A stretch of 64,000 bases of DNA from Desulforapulum autotrophicum HRM2 (lineage in GTDB: Bacteria > Desulfobacterota > Desulfobacteria > Desulfobacterales > Desulfobacteraceae). The stretch spans positions 1,736,001 to 1,800,000 of the forward strand of contig NC_012108.1 in assembly GCF_000020365.1 (NCBI RefSeq), read 5' to 3'. This document shows, in pieces, positions 8,748 to 18,169 of the stretch. Both the position numbers and the translations under genes were made by a program. The notes under the pieces were generated by a model, which was not told where the DNA came from, made no database searches, and was given only the letters and a program-made list of their open reading frames with translations. Position 1 is the first letter of the stretch, and each line of letters opens with the position of its first letter.

Positions 8748-9815
8748 ATGCAGACAGAGCCAGCAGTTCTTTATTTGCCGGAACTTTTAAATCATCTGGC
8801 GGGTGGTGGCAAGGCCGACCGAAATCAAATCAAATTCTTGCTCAGCCTTTCCCATGATGAAGAGATTGAAAGGCTGTTTAAAACAGCCAGGGAAGTTCGT
8901 AGAAAGCATTTTGGAGACAGGGTCTTTTTGTATGGATTCCTTTATTTCAGTACTTTTTGCCGAAATAATTGTCGATTCTGCCAGTACAGACAAGCGAATC
9001 ATGCCCTTTCCCGGTATCGAAAAAACGAATCCGAGATTCTGGCCGCTGCAAGAGAAATGGCCGACACCGGTGTGCATCTTATTGATCTTACAATGGGGGA
9101 AGATCCTGAACTGTTTGCCGATGGTGACAGAGGATTTGAACGACTTGCTGACATTTGCCGCAAGGTGCAGCAGGAGACTGGGCTACCGGTGATGATTTCT
9201 CCGGGGGTGATGCCGGATCATGCCCTTAAAATGCTGGCGGATGCCGGGGTCACCTGGTATGCCTGTTACCAGGAGACGCACACCCGGTCACTTTACAACC
9301 GCCTTCGACCCGGCCAGGATTTTGACGAACGAATGCTCAGAAAACGCACGGCCAGGAAGCTTGGTATGCTCATCGAAGAGGGGCTCCTCACCGGTGTGGG
9401 TGAATCCGTGGATGATCTGGCCACTTCCATGGAGATGATGGCAGACTTGGATGCTCATCAGGTCCGGGTCATGACCTTTGTCCCCCAGAAGGGAACCCCC
9501 ATGGTGGATGTGCCTCCCAGTGAGAACCTGAAAGAGCTGATCATCATTGCCGTCATGCGGTTATTGTTTCCAGACAGATTAATTCCGGCATCCCTGGATG
9601 TGGATGGGCTGGATGGGCTCAAAGCCAGACTGGATGCTGGCGCCAATGTCATCACCAGTATTGTTCCCCCCCAAAAGGGCCTGGCCGGTGTGGCCCATAA
9701 CTCCCTTGACATTGAGGATGCCAGACGTACCCATGATTCCATTGTTCCCATTCTGACCTCCTGTGGCTTGACTGTGGCTGAGGTCGGGGAGTATCGCTCC
9801 TGGATAGAAAAATAG
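8748..9815 (+). CDS. pylB: 3-methylornithine synthase PylB (radical SAM)
   Basis: A 355-residue radical SAM mutase that rearranges lysine to 3-methylornithine, the first step of pyrrolysine synthesis. The cluster motif CRNNCRFC has Cys71, 75 and 78, preceded by FLYGFLYFSTF as in known PylB and BioB-like enzymes. The end of the protein keeps the barrel motifs SLDVDGLDGLKARLDAGANV and SIVPP. ATG 8748 is chosen because GTGGAGGAAATC directly precedes it; a TTG 30 bases upstream lies too close to the hairpin. It ends in TAG, which this organism might read through for 18 more codons to TGA. pylC and pylD do not follow. Confidence 0.95.
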   Translation: MQTEPAVLYLPELLNHLAGGGKADRNQIKFLLSLSHDEEIERLFKTAREVRRKHFGDRVFLYGFLYFSTFCRNNCRFCQYRQANHALSRYRKNESEILAAAREMADTGVHLIDLTMGEDPELFADGDRGFERLADICRKVQQETGLPVMISPGVMPDHALKMLADAGVTWYACYQETHTRSLYNRLRPGQDFDERMLRKRTARKLGMLIEEGLLTGVGESVDDLATSMEMMADLDAHQVRVMTFVPQKGTPMVDVPPSENLKELIIIAVMRLLFPDRLIPASLDVDGLDGLKARLDAGANVITSIVPPQKGLAGVAHNSLDIEDARRTHDSIVPILTSCGLTVAEVGEYRSWIEK

Positions 9816-9934
9816 ATGGAACTGCCGTTTTTAAGGACAGACACTCAGAATCTCATCCGGTACAACAGGTGAGATGATCTGTTCCTTTGGCTGAAAATAT
9901 TGCCATGACCTGCAAACAGGGAGTGGAAATAACC

Positions 9935-10023
9935 CTATAACCGGCACGGCCGGAGCGAGGTGTCTGCTCTGGCCACAACGAATTTTGAAACACCTTCATT
10001 GACAATGCTTCGGTGAGTGTTTC
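9935..10023 (+). repeat. Dispersed copy of the Q+T palindromic repeat modules
   Basis: This stretch closely matches the Q and T modules of the arrays at 45531-48579, starting at CTATAACCGGCACGGCC, passing GCCACAACGAATTTTGAAAC and ending GAGTGTTTC. The inner stem GGCCGGAGC pairs with GCTCTGGCC. The T hairpin has GAAACAC/GTGTTTC arms around CATTGACAATG. It fills most of the gap between pylB and the convergent acyl-CoA dehydrogenase gene. The rest of 9816-10107 shows nothing else. Confidence 0.85.
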
Positions 10024-10107
10024 ATATAAAAAAATACAAAATCAATGATGATATTTCGTTTGATATCAATCCTGTGTGGCAGCCTTCCGGGATGGGAAGG
10101 ACACATA

Positions 10108-11916
10108 TTAAAAGGCCGTCTGATCTATGGTCAAGGAGGCATCGCAAAGGGCCTGAACTGAATTCATTTTTCCCAGGGTTACCGGTAAAACCGTTTGGAT
10201 GTAAAATCGTGCAGTGTGGATAATGCCTTCATAAAAGAGGCGACTTTTTCCTTTGGTATTGTTCCCAAGGGCGTCTGCTGCCGCCTTGGCCCGCCACAGG
10301 TGCATCCATCCAAGGCAAACATCCCCGATCACATCCAGAAAAGGATATGCATGGGCAAAGGCTGTTGCATATTTCTTTGACCTGGCTGTACCGCCGATAA
10401 CCATTGCTGTAAGGCATAGGGCATTCACCGTTTTTTCGAGCTCGTCTGCCAGGGGAGCAAGTGTTGTGTTGTCCTGTGCTGATTTAATGGTCTTGCCTAT
10501 TATTTCCAACAGTCCGGTAAATACTTTTCCGCCGTCCATGCCGAGTTTGCGGGCCAGAAGATCCATGGCCTGAATACCATCGGTCCCTTCATAGATCGAG
10601 GCGATTTTCACATCCCGGACCAGTTGCTCCACCGGAAATTCACTGATATATCCGTATCCGCCATGGACCTGGACTGCCTGAACACACACCTCAAAACCTC
10701 TTTGGGCGCAATAGGCCTTAACAATTGGGGTCAGAAGTTCAATGAGTTTGCCTGCCTGCTCTCCTTCGGGTGTATCCGGGAAGAGTCCCTGGGTGTCAAA
10801 CAGGTTTGACACATAGAAAACAAGACTTCGCATGCCATCCACATGGGCCTTCATCCAGGTGAGCATGCGCCTGACATCCGGGTGCTGGATGATGGGAACG
10901 GATTTGGCTTCAGGGTTTTTCATGTCATGGAGCGCTTTGCCCTGGATTCTTTGCTTTGCATAGTCAAGGGCGTAAAGATAGGCCATGGACGCTGCAGAAC
11001 TTCCCTGGAAGCCGACATTGAGGCGCGCTTCGTTCATCATGTGGAACATGATGGCCAGTCCCTGGTTCTCCTGACCCAGCAGGAATCCCCGGCAGTTGCC
11101 TTTTGAACCCAGGGACATGGAGCAGGTTGCAGACCCGTGCATCCCCATTTTTTCTTCGATACCCGTGCACTGAACATCATTGTTTTTGCCAAGGCTTTTA
11201 TCGTCGTTGACCCAAATTTTTGGAACAATAAAAATGGAAATACCTTTGCTTCCGCTGGGCGCCCCTTCAACCCGTGCCAGTACTGGATGGATAATATTTT
11301 CAGCAAGGTCATGATCCCCTCCGGTTATGAAAATTTTGTTACCGGTAATGGAATAGGTACCGTCGGGATTCTTTTTTGCGGACGTTGTAAGCGCCCCCAC
11401 ATCCGAACCTGCTTCAGGCTCTGTGAGGAGCATGGTTCCTGACCAGTGGGCCGTATAGAGGTTCTCAACAAAAAGCGCCTTTAACCGGTCGGTTCCAAAG
11501 ATTTCGATCATTTTTCCTGTGCCATGGCCCATGTTGACATAGCTGCTCAGGGCATAGTTGGCGCCGATCACATATTCCATCATGGCAATGGAGATGAGAT
11601 AGGGCAGGCCCTGACCGCCCCAGGCAGGGTCTTCGGTGGGGGAGGTGAATTCTGCTTCAATGACGGCTTTGCGCGCCCGGTGAAAAGACTCGGGTGCTTT
11701 GACCTGTCCGTTTTCAAACCGGGCACCGTTTTGATCGCTGTCCGCCAGGGTCGGCAGGATTTCCTTGATGGCCAGTTTCCTGGCTTCTGAAATGACCATA
11801 TCAAACATTTTCTTTGAAAAATCTTTGAATTTGTCATGCTGCAGCAACGTTTCCGCATCGAACATTTCATAGAGGATGAAATCGATCTCTTTTTTATCTG
11901 CGATCCATTCGGCCAT
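10108..11916 (-). CDS. Acyl-CoA dehydrogenase, long DmdC-like type
   Basis: A 602-residue FAD-dependent acyl-CoA dehydrogenase, much longer than the usual 380 residues. It has N-terminal, middle and C-terminal domains plus an extra C-terminal helical domain, as in 3-(methylthio)propanoyl-CoA dehydrogenase DmdC and related long enzymes. Motifs are LLTEPEAGSDVGALTT (FAD/substrate loop), FITGG, and IYEGTDGIQAMDLLARK, whose Glu is the catalytic base. A TGCTCC-type ribosome site complement sits just before ATG 11916. It oxidises an acyl-CoA and passes electrons to ETF in the cytoplasm; the chain length cannot be read from sequence. It is followed on the same strand by no partner gene. A relic of a second copy is at 6356-6399. 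Confidence 0.9.
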   Translation of the reverse strand: MAEWIADKKEIDFILYEMFDAETLLQHDKFKDFSKKMFDMVISEARKLAIKEILPTLADSDQNGARFENGQVKAPESFHRARKAVIEAEFTSPTEDPAWGGQGLPYLISIAMMEYVIGANYALSSYVNMGHGTGKMIEIFGTDRLKALFVENLYTAHWSGTMLLTEPEAGSDVGALTTSAKKNPDGTYSITGNKIFITGGDHDLAENIIHPVLARVEGAPSGSKGISIFIVPKIWVNDDKSLGKNNDVQCTGIEEKMGMHGSATCSMSLGSKGNCRGFLLGQENQGLAIMFHMMNEARLNVGFQGSSAASMAYLYALDYAKQRIQGKALHDMKNPEAKSVPIIQHPDVRRMLTWMKAHVDGMRSLVFYVSNLFDTQGLFPDTPEGEQAGKLIELLTPIVKAYCAQRGFEVCVQAVQVHGGYGYISEFPVEQLVRDVKIASIYEGTDGIQAMDLLARKLGMDGGKVFTGLLEIIGKTIKSAQDNTTLAPLADELEKTVNALCLTAMVIGGTARSKKYATAFAHAYPFLDVIGDVCLGWMHLWRAKAAADALGNNTKGKSRLFYEGIIHTARFYIQTVLPVTLGKMNSVQALCDASLTIDQTAF

Positions 11917-11936
11917 TTATTGCTCCTTTGCGGTTT

Positions 11937-13706
11937 TTAAAGGATGGGCGAAACAAAGCAATTACCATTGGTGTTTCTGCCAAGGATATGGATGTAACCT
12001 CCTGCAAAGCAGAAATCGATAATGTCCCTTTCCATTGCCTCGGATTTCCAGGGTTCAATAAGCCTGTCTCCCTGCCACATGATCCCCAGGATCTGGTCTT
12101 TTGCCGAGGATTTACCCAGAAATTTATTGAAAGCAGCCCTTGCGATATTAGAGGCCCTCTCTTTATTGATCAAAAAGACCAGATTGGCATGTTCTTTGTT
12201 CAACACAAAACGTCTTGGCGCAAAAACGGTTTTGTATCCAATCCCATAAAATTCACCTTGTGAATAAACTTCCTTCTTGAGTTTTACAGGATAGGATATC
12301 TCTTCATAGGCGCCGTAGTTCCGTGGTGAAATCGTACCGATTTTCTCAGAAGAGGCATGGTATCCATAAAGGTCATTGTTGGGTTCCAATATCAGCAAAC
12401 GATCCTCATCAAAGGGATCCAGGTTAAACTGATACAATGAAAAAACCTCGGCTGCAGGCTTGTACAATGGACCCTTGACGACTTTTTTCTGGTTTTTGTC
12501 ATAATGGATTTGAAAAATAGGACCGGCGTAGGGTTCATACTGCCCGCCTGCCTGGCCAATGAAGACCACTTTCCCACCCCTGTCCTGAATGGTGCGAAGG
12601 TAAAACGGCAGGTGCTCATCCAGAATCGTAAGGGTGTCATTGGCAAATGTGAGAATCAATGATTTAAGGATAGAGTCTTTTTTCCCCAGGTGCTCTGTTT
12701 CTTCAACAAGGGTTACAAGGAGTTCATCTTTTCCATCCATGTCCATGTCTCCGCAATGGAGATGGATGCCCAAAAGGTCAGACCCTTTGAACAAAAAGTG
12801 TTTCCAGGCCAGGTATTTGCCATCAACCGGCTTGAAACCAAAGATTCCCTGGTCTTTGAGCAGAATCAGCTCCTGCTTGCCATCTGCATCCATATCGGCA
12901 AAAACAAGACGTTTATATTCACCATCCAGGGATAAATAACCTTCGCCATCCAGGGTTTGCGTTTTCCGGGGATGGACGGTCCCGTCCAGCACCATGGGCG
13001 CGACCGCCTGCTTTTCCGGAATGTTGACGTTGACTTTGTTTTCATCAGGGTTTGAAAGGGCCACGGCTGTTTCAAGGGGAACTGAACCCGAATAAAAGGT
13101 GTTGCCGGAATAGATGGACTGAATTTTTGTTGCAAGATATCCATTGCCGGCATCCAACCGCAATAGCACCCCATAGGGACCACCATTGTTTGAAATTGTG
13201 GCATCATGGGTTTCAACGACCTCCAGATGCTCGTCAATGAGTCCCTGGAGCAAGTTTTTATAGGGCAAAAATGATTCCTTGTCCCTTATCTGGGTATAGA
13301 GATAGACCGTTGGGGATGCCGGCATCACAATGCTATCTCCTTTTTCAAAACTGCCTTTGAAGGAGGCCACCCCCTGGGCAAGAACCCTATCATCAAGAAT
13401 AGAGATGACCTTTATTATTCCGGATTCTTTTTGTAAATAAACCGGTACCCCAGGCTCATGGCTTGTGACCATCAACTCACTTCCCCTTGATGGAAGTTCT
13501 GTTGTTCCTGTTTTCAGATTAAACACCACACGATTGCCATTGGTCTCGACCACATCGCCCATATGTACATATGCACGGGGGAATTTTTCCCGGAGAAATG
13601 ATAGGGTTTCACTCCAATCCAGCCCATTGGCCTGGGGTGCTTTGGGATAGGACAGGAGCAGCAAAACGAAGAGAGTGAACCATGCAAACGATTTTTTATT
13701 ATTCAT
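11937..13706 (-). CDS. Secreted FG-GAP/VCBS-like repeat protein
   Basis: A 589-residue exported protein with a signal peptide (SFAWFTLFVLLLLSYP, likely cleaved near QANG). Residues from about 265 to 450 include repeats with calcium-type loops DMDADGKQEL, DMDMDGKDEL and a weaker DPFDEDRL, typical of FG-GAP/VCBS beta-propeller blades. The N-terminal third is rich in beta strand. The N-terminal part resembles FlgT-like envelope proteins only weakly, so no function is assigned. It lies 20 bases upstream of the acyl-CoA dehydrogenase gene and may share its transcript, though the roles look unrelated. Confidence 0.7.
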   Translation of the reverse strand: MNNKKSFAWFTLFVLLLLSYPKAPQANGLDWSETLSFLREKFPRAYVHMGDVVETNGNRVVFNLKTGTTELPSRGSELMVTSHEPGVPVYLQKESGIIKVISILDDRVLAQGVASFKGSFEKGDSIVMPASPTVYLYTQIRDKESFLPYKNLLQGLIDEHLEVVETHDATISNNGGPYGVLLRLDAGNGYLATKIQSIYSGNTFYSGSVPLETAVALSNPDENKVNVNIPEKQAVAPMVLDGTVHPRKTQTLDGEGYLSLDGEYKRLVFADMDADGKQELILLKDQGIFGFKPVDGKYLAWKHFLFKGSDLLGIHLHCGDMDMDGKDELLVTLVEETEHLGKKDSILKSLILTFANDTLTILDEHLPFYLRTIQDRGGKVVFIGQAGGQYEPYAGPIFQIHYDKNQKKVVKGPLYKPAAEVFSLYQFNLDPFDEDRLLILEPNNDLYGYHASSEKIGTISPRNYGAYEEISYPVKLKKEVYSQGEFYGIGYKTVFAPRRFVLNKEHANLVFLINKERASNIARAAFNKFLGKSSAKDQILGIMWQGDRLIEPWKSEAMERDIIDFCFAGGYIHILGRNTNGNCFVSPIL

Positions 13707-13734
13707 TTATCCCCCGTGGTTTAACCAGTCGTGG

Positions 13735-13773
13735 AAAAAATTGCCCGGCCACGTTCAAGGGAACGGGCCGGAC
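13735..13773 (-). terminator. Terminator after the porin-like gene
   Basis: On the minus strand the hairpin GTCCGGCCCGTTC/GAACGTGGCCGGGC is followed by AATTTTTT. It lies 27 bases past the stop of the porin-like gene and separates it from the next gene. Confidence 0.75.
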
Positions 13774-13799
13774 GGTCAAAAAACAATTTAAAGAGCTGC

Positions 13800-15218
13800 T
13801 TAAAAGTTCCAGGTTATTTCAATTGTGTTGAGAAATGCGGTATCATCGTAATCATCGCCCCGGAGATCTTGAACCCCATCGCCCGGGATGAAGACGGAGA
13901 TTACATTTCCAAGGGAGAAATGTTCATTAAACGCATAGGTGACACGGAGGTCCATTTCAGTGCCCACCTCACTGTCAATGTCTGTCCCGTAGGAATCTTC
14001 AAGGGCACCAGTTTCCTCAAAAAGAAAATACATGACCTGGGCCTGGTATCCCCATGCGCCCATGGCACCTTTTGCCCCAAGTCCCAGCATCATCATGCCC
14101 GGAGAGTCGGCCTTGGAGGAGTTTGATATCCCACCGTACCCTGGCGTATTTCCAAGGGTGGCAAAGTTGTTGCTGTAAAGGTGGGATCCAATGGCAGGGA
14201 TGTATCGATAGATCATGGCATTTTCCATCCCAAAGGTCGGGCTATACCTGGAAATATTGGTAATTCCATTAAAGGCTTCCACATCTTTGTCATTGGCGTC
14301 ATCATCACCGGTCATGAAGTAACCGCCGATATATGGCTTGAATTTTTTATTGACTTCCATCTCCAGTGATCCATATGCCCCGAATGCCGATATATCGGCT
14401 TCAGAATCCCCATTGCCTATGTCGCCTGTGGCGTAAACAAATTCAAACCGGGGGGTAAAGGCACCGATTTTCCCATAAACCTCAAATCCGAGATAATGGG
14501 TTTGTGCGTCATGATCTTCATTATCGCTAAATGCATAAATGGGGGCCAGGGTAAAATCGTTGAGTTCATAATTCAATCGAAATGTATAGGCACGCCAGTC
14601 CAGGCTGTCGCCATCGAAAATACCGTTATTGTTCTCGATTTCATCCTGAATCATGAGATACATGATTTCCCAGCCCATGGCCTCGTTTACCTTGCCGCTG
14701 AAGGCAATGTAGGGATGGTCATCTCCGTAGAGGATGCCACCGGTTTTTAGATCCAGAAATTTGGTATTCCAACCGGTATCAATCCTGAAGGGTCCGAAAT
14801 TGTATCCGAAATTAAGTTTTTCAACACCAAAGTCTTCGCCTGTCATGCCGCTGTCATCCGGACTGGTAGCATCGGCCCCCCTGTCCGCGTTTGCCTTGTT
14901 CATGTTGAAATCAGACTCAAGGATTATTAAAAAATCCCAATTTTCCGCTTTTGCGGTCCAGCCGACCCTGATTTCGGATCTGACACTGTGATTTTCAAAC
15001 CAACCCGATTCGTCCAAAAGGCGATCATATCCCGTATCGTCGCTGTTAAAATCGGCATTATCAACAAAAAAGGGAAACACCTTCAGGGAGCCGAACATGG
15101 TGATATCAATATCCTTGCTTTTTGTGATGACCTGACCGGATCCCATTTTTGCTGCGGCACCAATGGGAAAACTTAGAAATGCGAGACACATTAGCCATAC
15201 CAAGCTTTTTTTCATCAT
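13800..15218 (-). CDS. Outer-membrane porin-like beta-barrel protein
   Basis: A 472-residue protein with a clear signal peptide (KKSLVWLMCLAFLSFPIGAAA). Amphipathic beta strands alternate throughout, many ending in aromatic residues. Asp/Asn-rich loops are common (DADRGADATSPDD, DDDANDKD), and the C-terminus ITWNF ends in Phe, the usual assembly signal for outer-membrane barrels. No conserved enzyme motif is visible. It resembles large porins of sulfate reducers, which admit substrates through the outer membrane. It is monocistronic, with its own terminator, and is divergent from the GntR gene across a 526-base gap. Confidence 0.75.
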   Translation of the reverse strand: MMKKSLVWLMCLAFLSFPIGAAAKMGSGQVITKSKDIDITMFGSLKVFPFFVDNADFNSDDTGYDRLLDESGWFENHSVRSEIRVGWTAKAENWDFLIILESDFNMNKANADRGADATSPDDSGMTGEDFGVEKLNFGYNFGPFRIDTGWNTKFLDLKTGGILYGDDHPYIAFSGKVNEAMGWEIMYLMIQDEIENNNGIFDGDSLDWRAYTFRLNYELNDFTLAPIYAFSDNEDHDAQTHYLGFEVYGKIGAFTPRFEFVYATGDIGNGDSEADISAFGAYGSLEMEVNKKFKPYIGGYFMTGDDDANDKDVEAFNGITNISRYSPTFGMENAMIYRYIPAIGSHLYSNNFATLGNTPGYGGISNSSKADSPGMMMLGLGAKGAMGAWGYQAQVMYFLFEETGALEDSYGTDIDSEVGTEMDLRVTYAFNEHFSLGNVISVFIPGDGVQDLRGDDYDDTAFLNTIEITWNF

Positions 15219-15686
15219 CCTTTTCTCCTTTTAGGTAAGGGTCTGTTATAAAAAGCAAAACAGTATCAATTACTGCCTGCATCAAACCAAAGACAAGGTT
15301 GAACAAAAGCATACGCGCAAGGCCCTGAACAAAGGACACGGTGAATTATTAATTGTTATACGATAAAAATACGTATTGTGTTTTGTCACACAGTAATGGC
15401 TAAAATTTCTCAGGATATTTAGTTCCTTATCAATTTCGCTTTAACAAAGCAAATGGTAAATCGCAAATTTTGATTTTGTAACCTGAATGGATAGACAAGG
15501 ATCGCAAATGTTTCTTTTAATGTTATTTTTAAAACGCAATTTTCGGGATTGGCAGTTACATGGGGGCATGTTGCATGGGGCTTGCACTTTTGTTCGGCTT
15601 GGAAACAGGGACAAGACATTGTCAAAAGCACAATAACACAAGACCTGATCATCAAAGTTAAAGTCTGAAACTAGAGTTAAAAACAA

Positions 15687-15721
15687 TTGACAATGGGGTT
15701 TTTTCTGATTTATGTATACAT
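15687..15721 (+). promoter_or_regulatory. Promoter and operator of the first GntR gene
   Basis: TTGACA (15687-15692), an 18-base spacer and TATGTA (15711-15716) form a sigma-70-type promoter. The palindrome TGTATACA (15713-15720) overlaps the -10. The same layout is found at 16596-16630 ahead of the neighbouring operon, which suggests autoregulation by the GntR protein. The remaining 15219-15686 shows no gene. Confidence 0.7.
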
Positions 15722-15745
15722 CAATATTTTCTAAAAGGAGGAGCA

Positions 15746-16405
15746 ATGGCAAAAACGAATCTGGATGAATTTGCATACAAGGCCATTCTCGACCTGATTT
15801 TTAAAAATCATTTTAAACCCGGTGAGTTCCTTTTTGAAACCGAACTTTCAGAGTCCCTTGGGTTAAGCAGAACACCTGTCCGCCATGCATTGGGGCAGCT
15901 TATCGCAGAAGGCTTTCTGGATAAAAAAAAGAAAAAAGGGTGCTTTATCCCTTTGGCGACTCCAGAAGACGCCCGTCATATTTTTTATGCCAGGGAGCAT
16001 ATTGAGGGTCTTGCTGCAGCCTCAGCAGCGCGGTGTGCGACAGATGAGGAGGTTCAGTATCTCTACGGCCTGATTGAAAAAGAAAACAAAGTTCAAAATT
16101 TCGGCAACCATGCATCCAAACTACTCTATGTGGAGATCAATGAGGATTTTCATTTGAGTATTGCCAGGTTCAGCCAGAACAAATACCTTGAACACTATTG
16201 TCGCCATGCTTTTTGCCGTTCAAATGTCTATATATTTTTTTTTGATAAATATTACAGTAGTTTGACCATGGATAGTCAGGTTCAAGAGCCCCAGCAGCAT
16301 CTGGAAATTACCGCTGCCATTGAAAACCGGAATGAAGAAAAAGCCGAACATCTCATGAGGCAACACGTGAGAACGACCTTTGAACAATTGTTCATAAAAC
16401 TTTAA
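15746..16405 (+). CDS. GntR-family (FadR/FCD) transcriptional regulator
   Basis: A 219-residue regulator with an N-terminal winged helix (residues 1-70, with LSESLGLSRTPVRHALGQLIAEGF) and a C-terminal all-helical FCD ligand domain. The FCD domain has metal-binding type residues (NEDFHLSIA and HLEI). AAAGGAGGAGCA precedes the ATG. FCD regulators usually sense a small carboxylate or amino acid and repress the adjacent catabolic operon. A shared palindromic operator before this gene and before the operon at 16855 supports local control. Confidence 0.88.
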   Translation: MAKTNLDEFAYKAILDLIFKNHFKPGEFLFETELSESLGLSRTPVRHALGQLIAEGFLDKKKKKGCFIPLATPEDARHIFYAREHIEGLAAASAARCATDEEVQYLYGLIEKENKVQNFGNHASKLLYVEINEDFHLSIARFSQNKYLEHYCRHAFCRSNVYIFFFDKYYSSLTMDSQVQEPQQHLEITAAIENRNEEKAEHLMRQHVRTTFEQLFIKL

Positions 16406-16595
16406 GCCAGCCCATCTGCACATAAATGACACCCCTGATATTCTGAATAGACCCATGGCCCTTACCCATTGAGGAATGAGGATTGATGGGCCATTGTGTT
16501 TGGATGCTGCCGAATTGAAATGCGTTAGAACCCTTTTATAGCTGAATATGTCCTGGTGGCCGCCTTTGCCGTGGGTGATTGAAACAAAAAAAATG

Positions 16596-16630
16596 TTGAC
16601 AAATAAAGGGAACGATTCTTATGTATACAT
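16596..16630 (+). promoter_or_regulatory. Promoter/operator of the amino acid uptake operon
   Basis: TTGACA (16596-16601), an 18-base spacer and TATGTATACAT (16620-16630) give the same spacing and palindrome as at 15687-15721. This is the likely binding site for the GntR regulator encoded upstream, covering the -10 region. It lies about 225 bases before the operon's first start codon, with a degenerate repeat between. Confidence 0.7.
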
Positions 16631-16668
16631 TTTATTCTTTTTAAAGGGGTGGATCAAGGGAAGTAATC

Positions 16669-16757
16669 GGAACGGCTGGAGCAGGGGGATTTGTTCTCGG
16701 CCACAACGAAATTTGAAGTTCTTCCAATGAAGATGTTTTGGTGAATGTCTCAAATAA
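16669..16757 (+). repeat. Degenerate Q+T repeat copy
   Basis: The stretch from CGGAACGGCTGGAGC through TCGGCCACAACGAAATTTGA to TGAATGTCTCAAATAA follows the same order as the Q and T modules at 9935-10023 but with many substitutions. The heptamer arms are eroded. It sits inside the leader of the amino acid operon. Confidence 0.6.
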
Positions 16758-16854
16758 AAATCAAGTGATGTTTGCCTTGGAAAAGATCAACCAGACAGGT
16801 ACTTGAAAGTTGAATTGTTTTCAGGAGAACCATGGAATTATGAAAGAGGAAAAG

Positions 16855-18027
16855 ATGAAAGTTCTTGTGCTTGGTGGATGTGGAATTCAGGGCCGAACGG
16901 TTTTGTATGATCTGGCCCCAGATCCGGACATTGGTGAAATCATCTGCGCCGATATCCGGTTTGACGCGCTGGAGCAAATCAAACCGTTTGTGGACATGGC
17001 CAAAATTACCACCGTGGTCCTGGATGCCCGGCAAAAAGATCAATTGATCGACCTTTATGGAAAAGTGGATATCGTCATTGACCTTTTGCCAAGTTCCTTT
17101 GAAGAGGCTGTGTATGAAGCGGCCCTGGAAGCAAAGGTTGACATTGTCAATGCCAACTATGGCCACGAATTAAGAAAACTGGACAGCCAGGCAAAGCAGG
17201 CCGGGATTGCAATTATGCCCGAATGTGGACTGGACCCGGGTATTGATCTGGTCATCTATGGAGATGCGACCAGACGACTTGACCAGCTCCATTTGATCAA
17301 TTCCTACTGCGGTGGATTCCCGGAAAAAAAAGCCTGTACCAACCCGTTGAATTATAAATTATCCTGGATATGGAGAGGGGTGTTGAACTCTACCATGCGC
17401 CAGGGACGAATCATCAAAGATGGTAAAATAGTCGATATCCCGGCCATGAATCAGCATGATGAACGATTTCTCCACACCATTGATTTTCCGGGACTGGGGC
17501 CCCTGGAGGCCATCCCCAACGGTGATGCTGTTATTTTTACAGATTTTCTGGGTGTCACAGACACCATTGTGGAAACCGGGCGATATTCCTTGAGATGGCC
17601 GGGCTGGAGTGCTTTCTGGCGGCCTTTGAAACAACTGGGGTTCTTAAGTGATGAACCGGTAAAAGGCCTTGCCGGAACAATTTCTCCCATTGATTTTCTG
17701 GATAAATTCCTAGGTCCCCAATTGGAATACCAGAAAGATGAAAAAGACCTGGTTACAATGATCAACGTCTTTGAAGGCCTAAAAGAGGGTAAAAAGGCCC
17801 GGTTCACCAGTACCATGCTTATTGAAAGGGACCTGGAAACGGGAATCACTGCCATGAGCAAGGGTGTGGGGTATACTGCCGCCATTACAGCCCGGATGAT
17901 CGCCAGGGGGGATATTAAGGAAAAAGGTGTGCTTTCCCCGCTGCATCATATTCCGGTGGTCCCATTACTATCCGGCCTGAAAGATCGAGGTATACAAATT
18001 AATGAGGAATTTATTGTTCTGGAATAG
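16855..18027 (+). CDS. Saccharopine dehydrogenase-like NAD(P)-dependent oxidoreductase
   Basis: A 390-residue protein with an N-terminal Rossmann fold (KVLVLGGCGIQGRTVLYDL) and the family signature IMPECGLDPGIDLV at about 125. This matches the saccharopine dehydrogenase / lysine 6-dehydrogenase superfamily, cytoplasmic enzymes that form or break secondary amines or oxidise amino groups. ATG 16855 is preferred because AGAGGAAAAG precedes it; an upstream in-frame ATG at 16840 is possible. It is the first gene of an operon with an amino acid transporter and a PLP lyase, so it probably acts on the imported compound. It is not PylD, despite the nearby pyl genes. Confidence 0.8.
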   Translation: MKVLVLGGCGIQGRTVLYDLAPDPDIGEIICADIRFDALEQIKPFVDMAKITTVVLDARQKDQLIDLYGKVDIVIDLLPSSFEEAVYEAALEAKVDIVNANYGHELRKLDSQAKQAGIAIMPECGLDPGIDLVIYGDATRRLDQLHLINSYCGGFPEKKACTNPLNYKLSWIWRGVLNSTMRQGRIIKDGKIVDIPAMNQHDERFLHTIDFPGLGPLEAIPNGDAVIFTDFLGVTDTIVETGRYSLRWPGWSAFWRPLKQLGFLSDEPVKGLAGTISPIDFLDKFLGPQLEYQKDEKDLVTMINVFEGLKEGKKARFTSTMLIERDLETGITAMSKGVGYTAAITARMIARGDIKEKGVLSPLHHIPVVPLLSGLKDRGIQINEEFIVLE

Positions 18028-18169
18028 GGGCCATGGAAATAATAAAACCAAGCAGAAATCCAGCATTCTATTGGCGTGTTTTAATATTTTCATGGCCCTA
18101 TATGCGCGGTTCACATTACCGGCCTCCGCCTTTGACGGAAGGTCATTGACTCTAAAATAAGGAGAAAAA

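Noticed and set aside
15419-15776. Minus-strand ORFs upstream of the GntR gene
   Set aside because: No ribosome site or domain, and they overlap the promoter/operator at 15687-15721.
16855-18027. PylD or PylC because of the nearby pyl genes
   Set aside because: The Rossmann start and the IMPECGLDPGI signature place it in the saccharopine dehydrogenase superfamily. It lacks PylC ATP-grasp features and PylD similarity.
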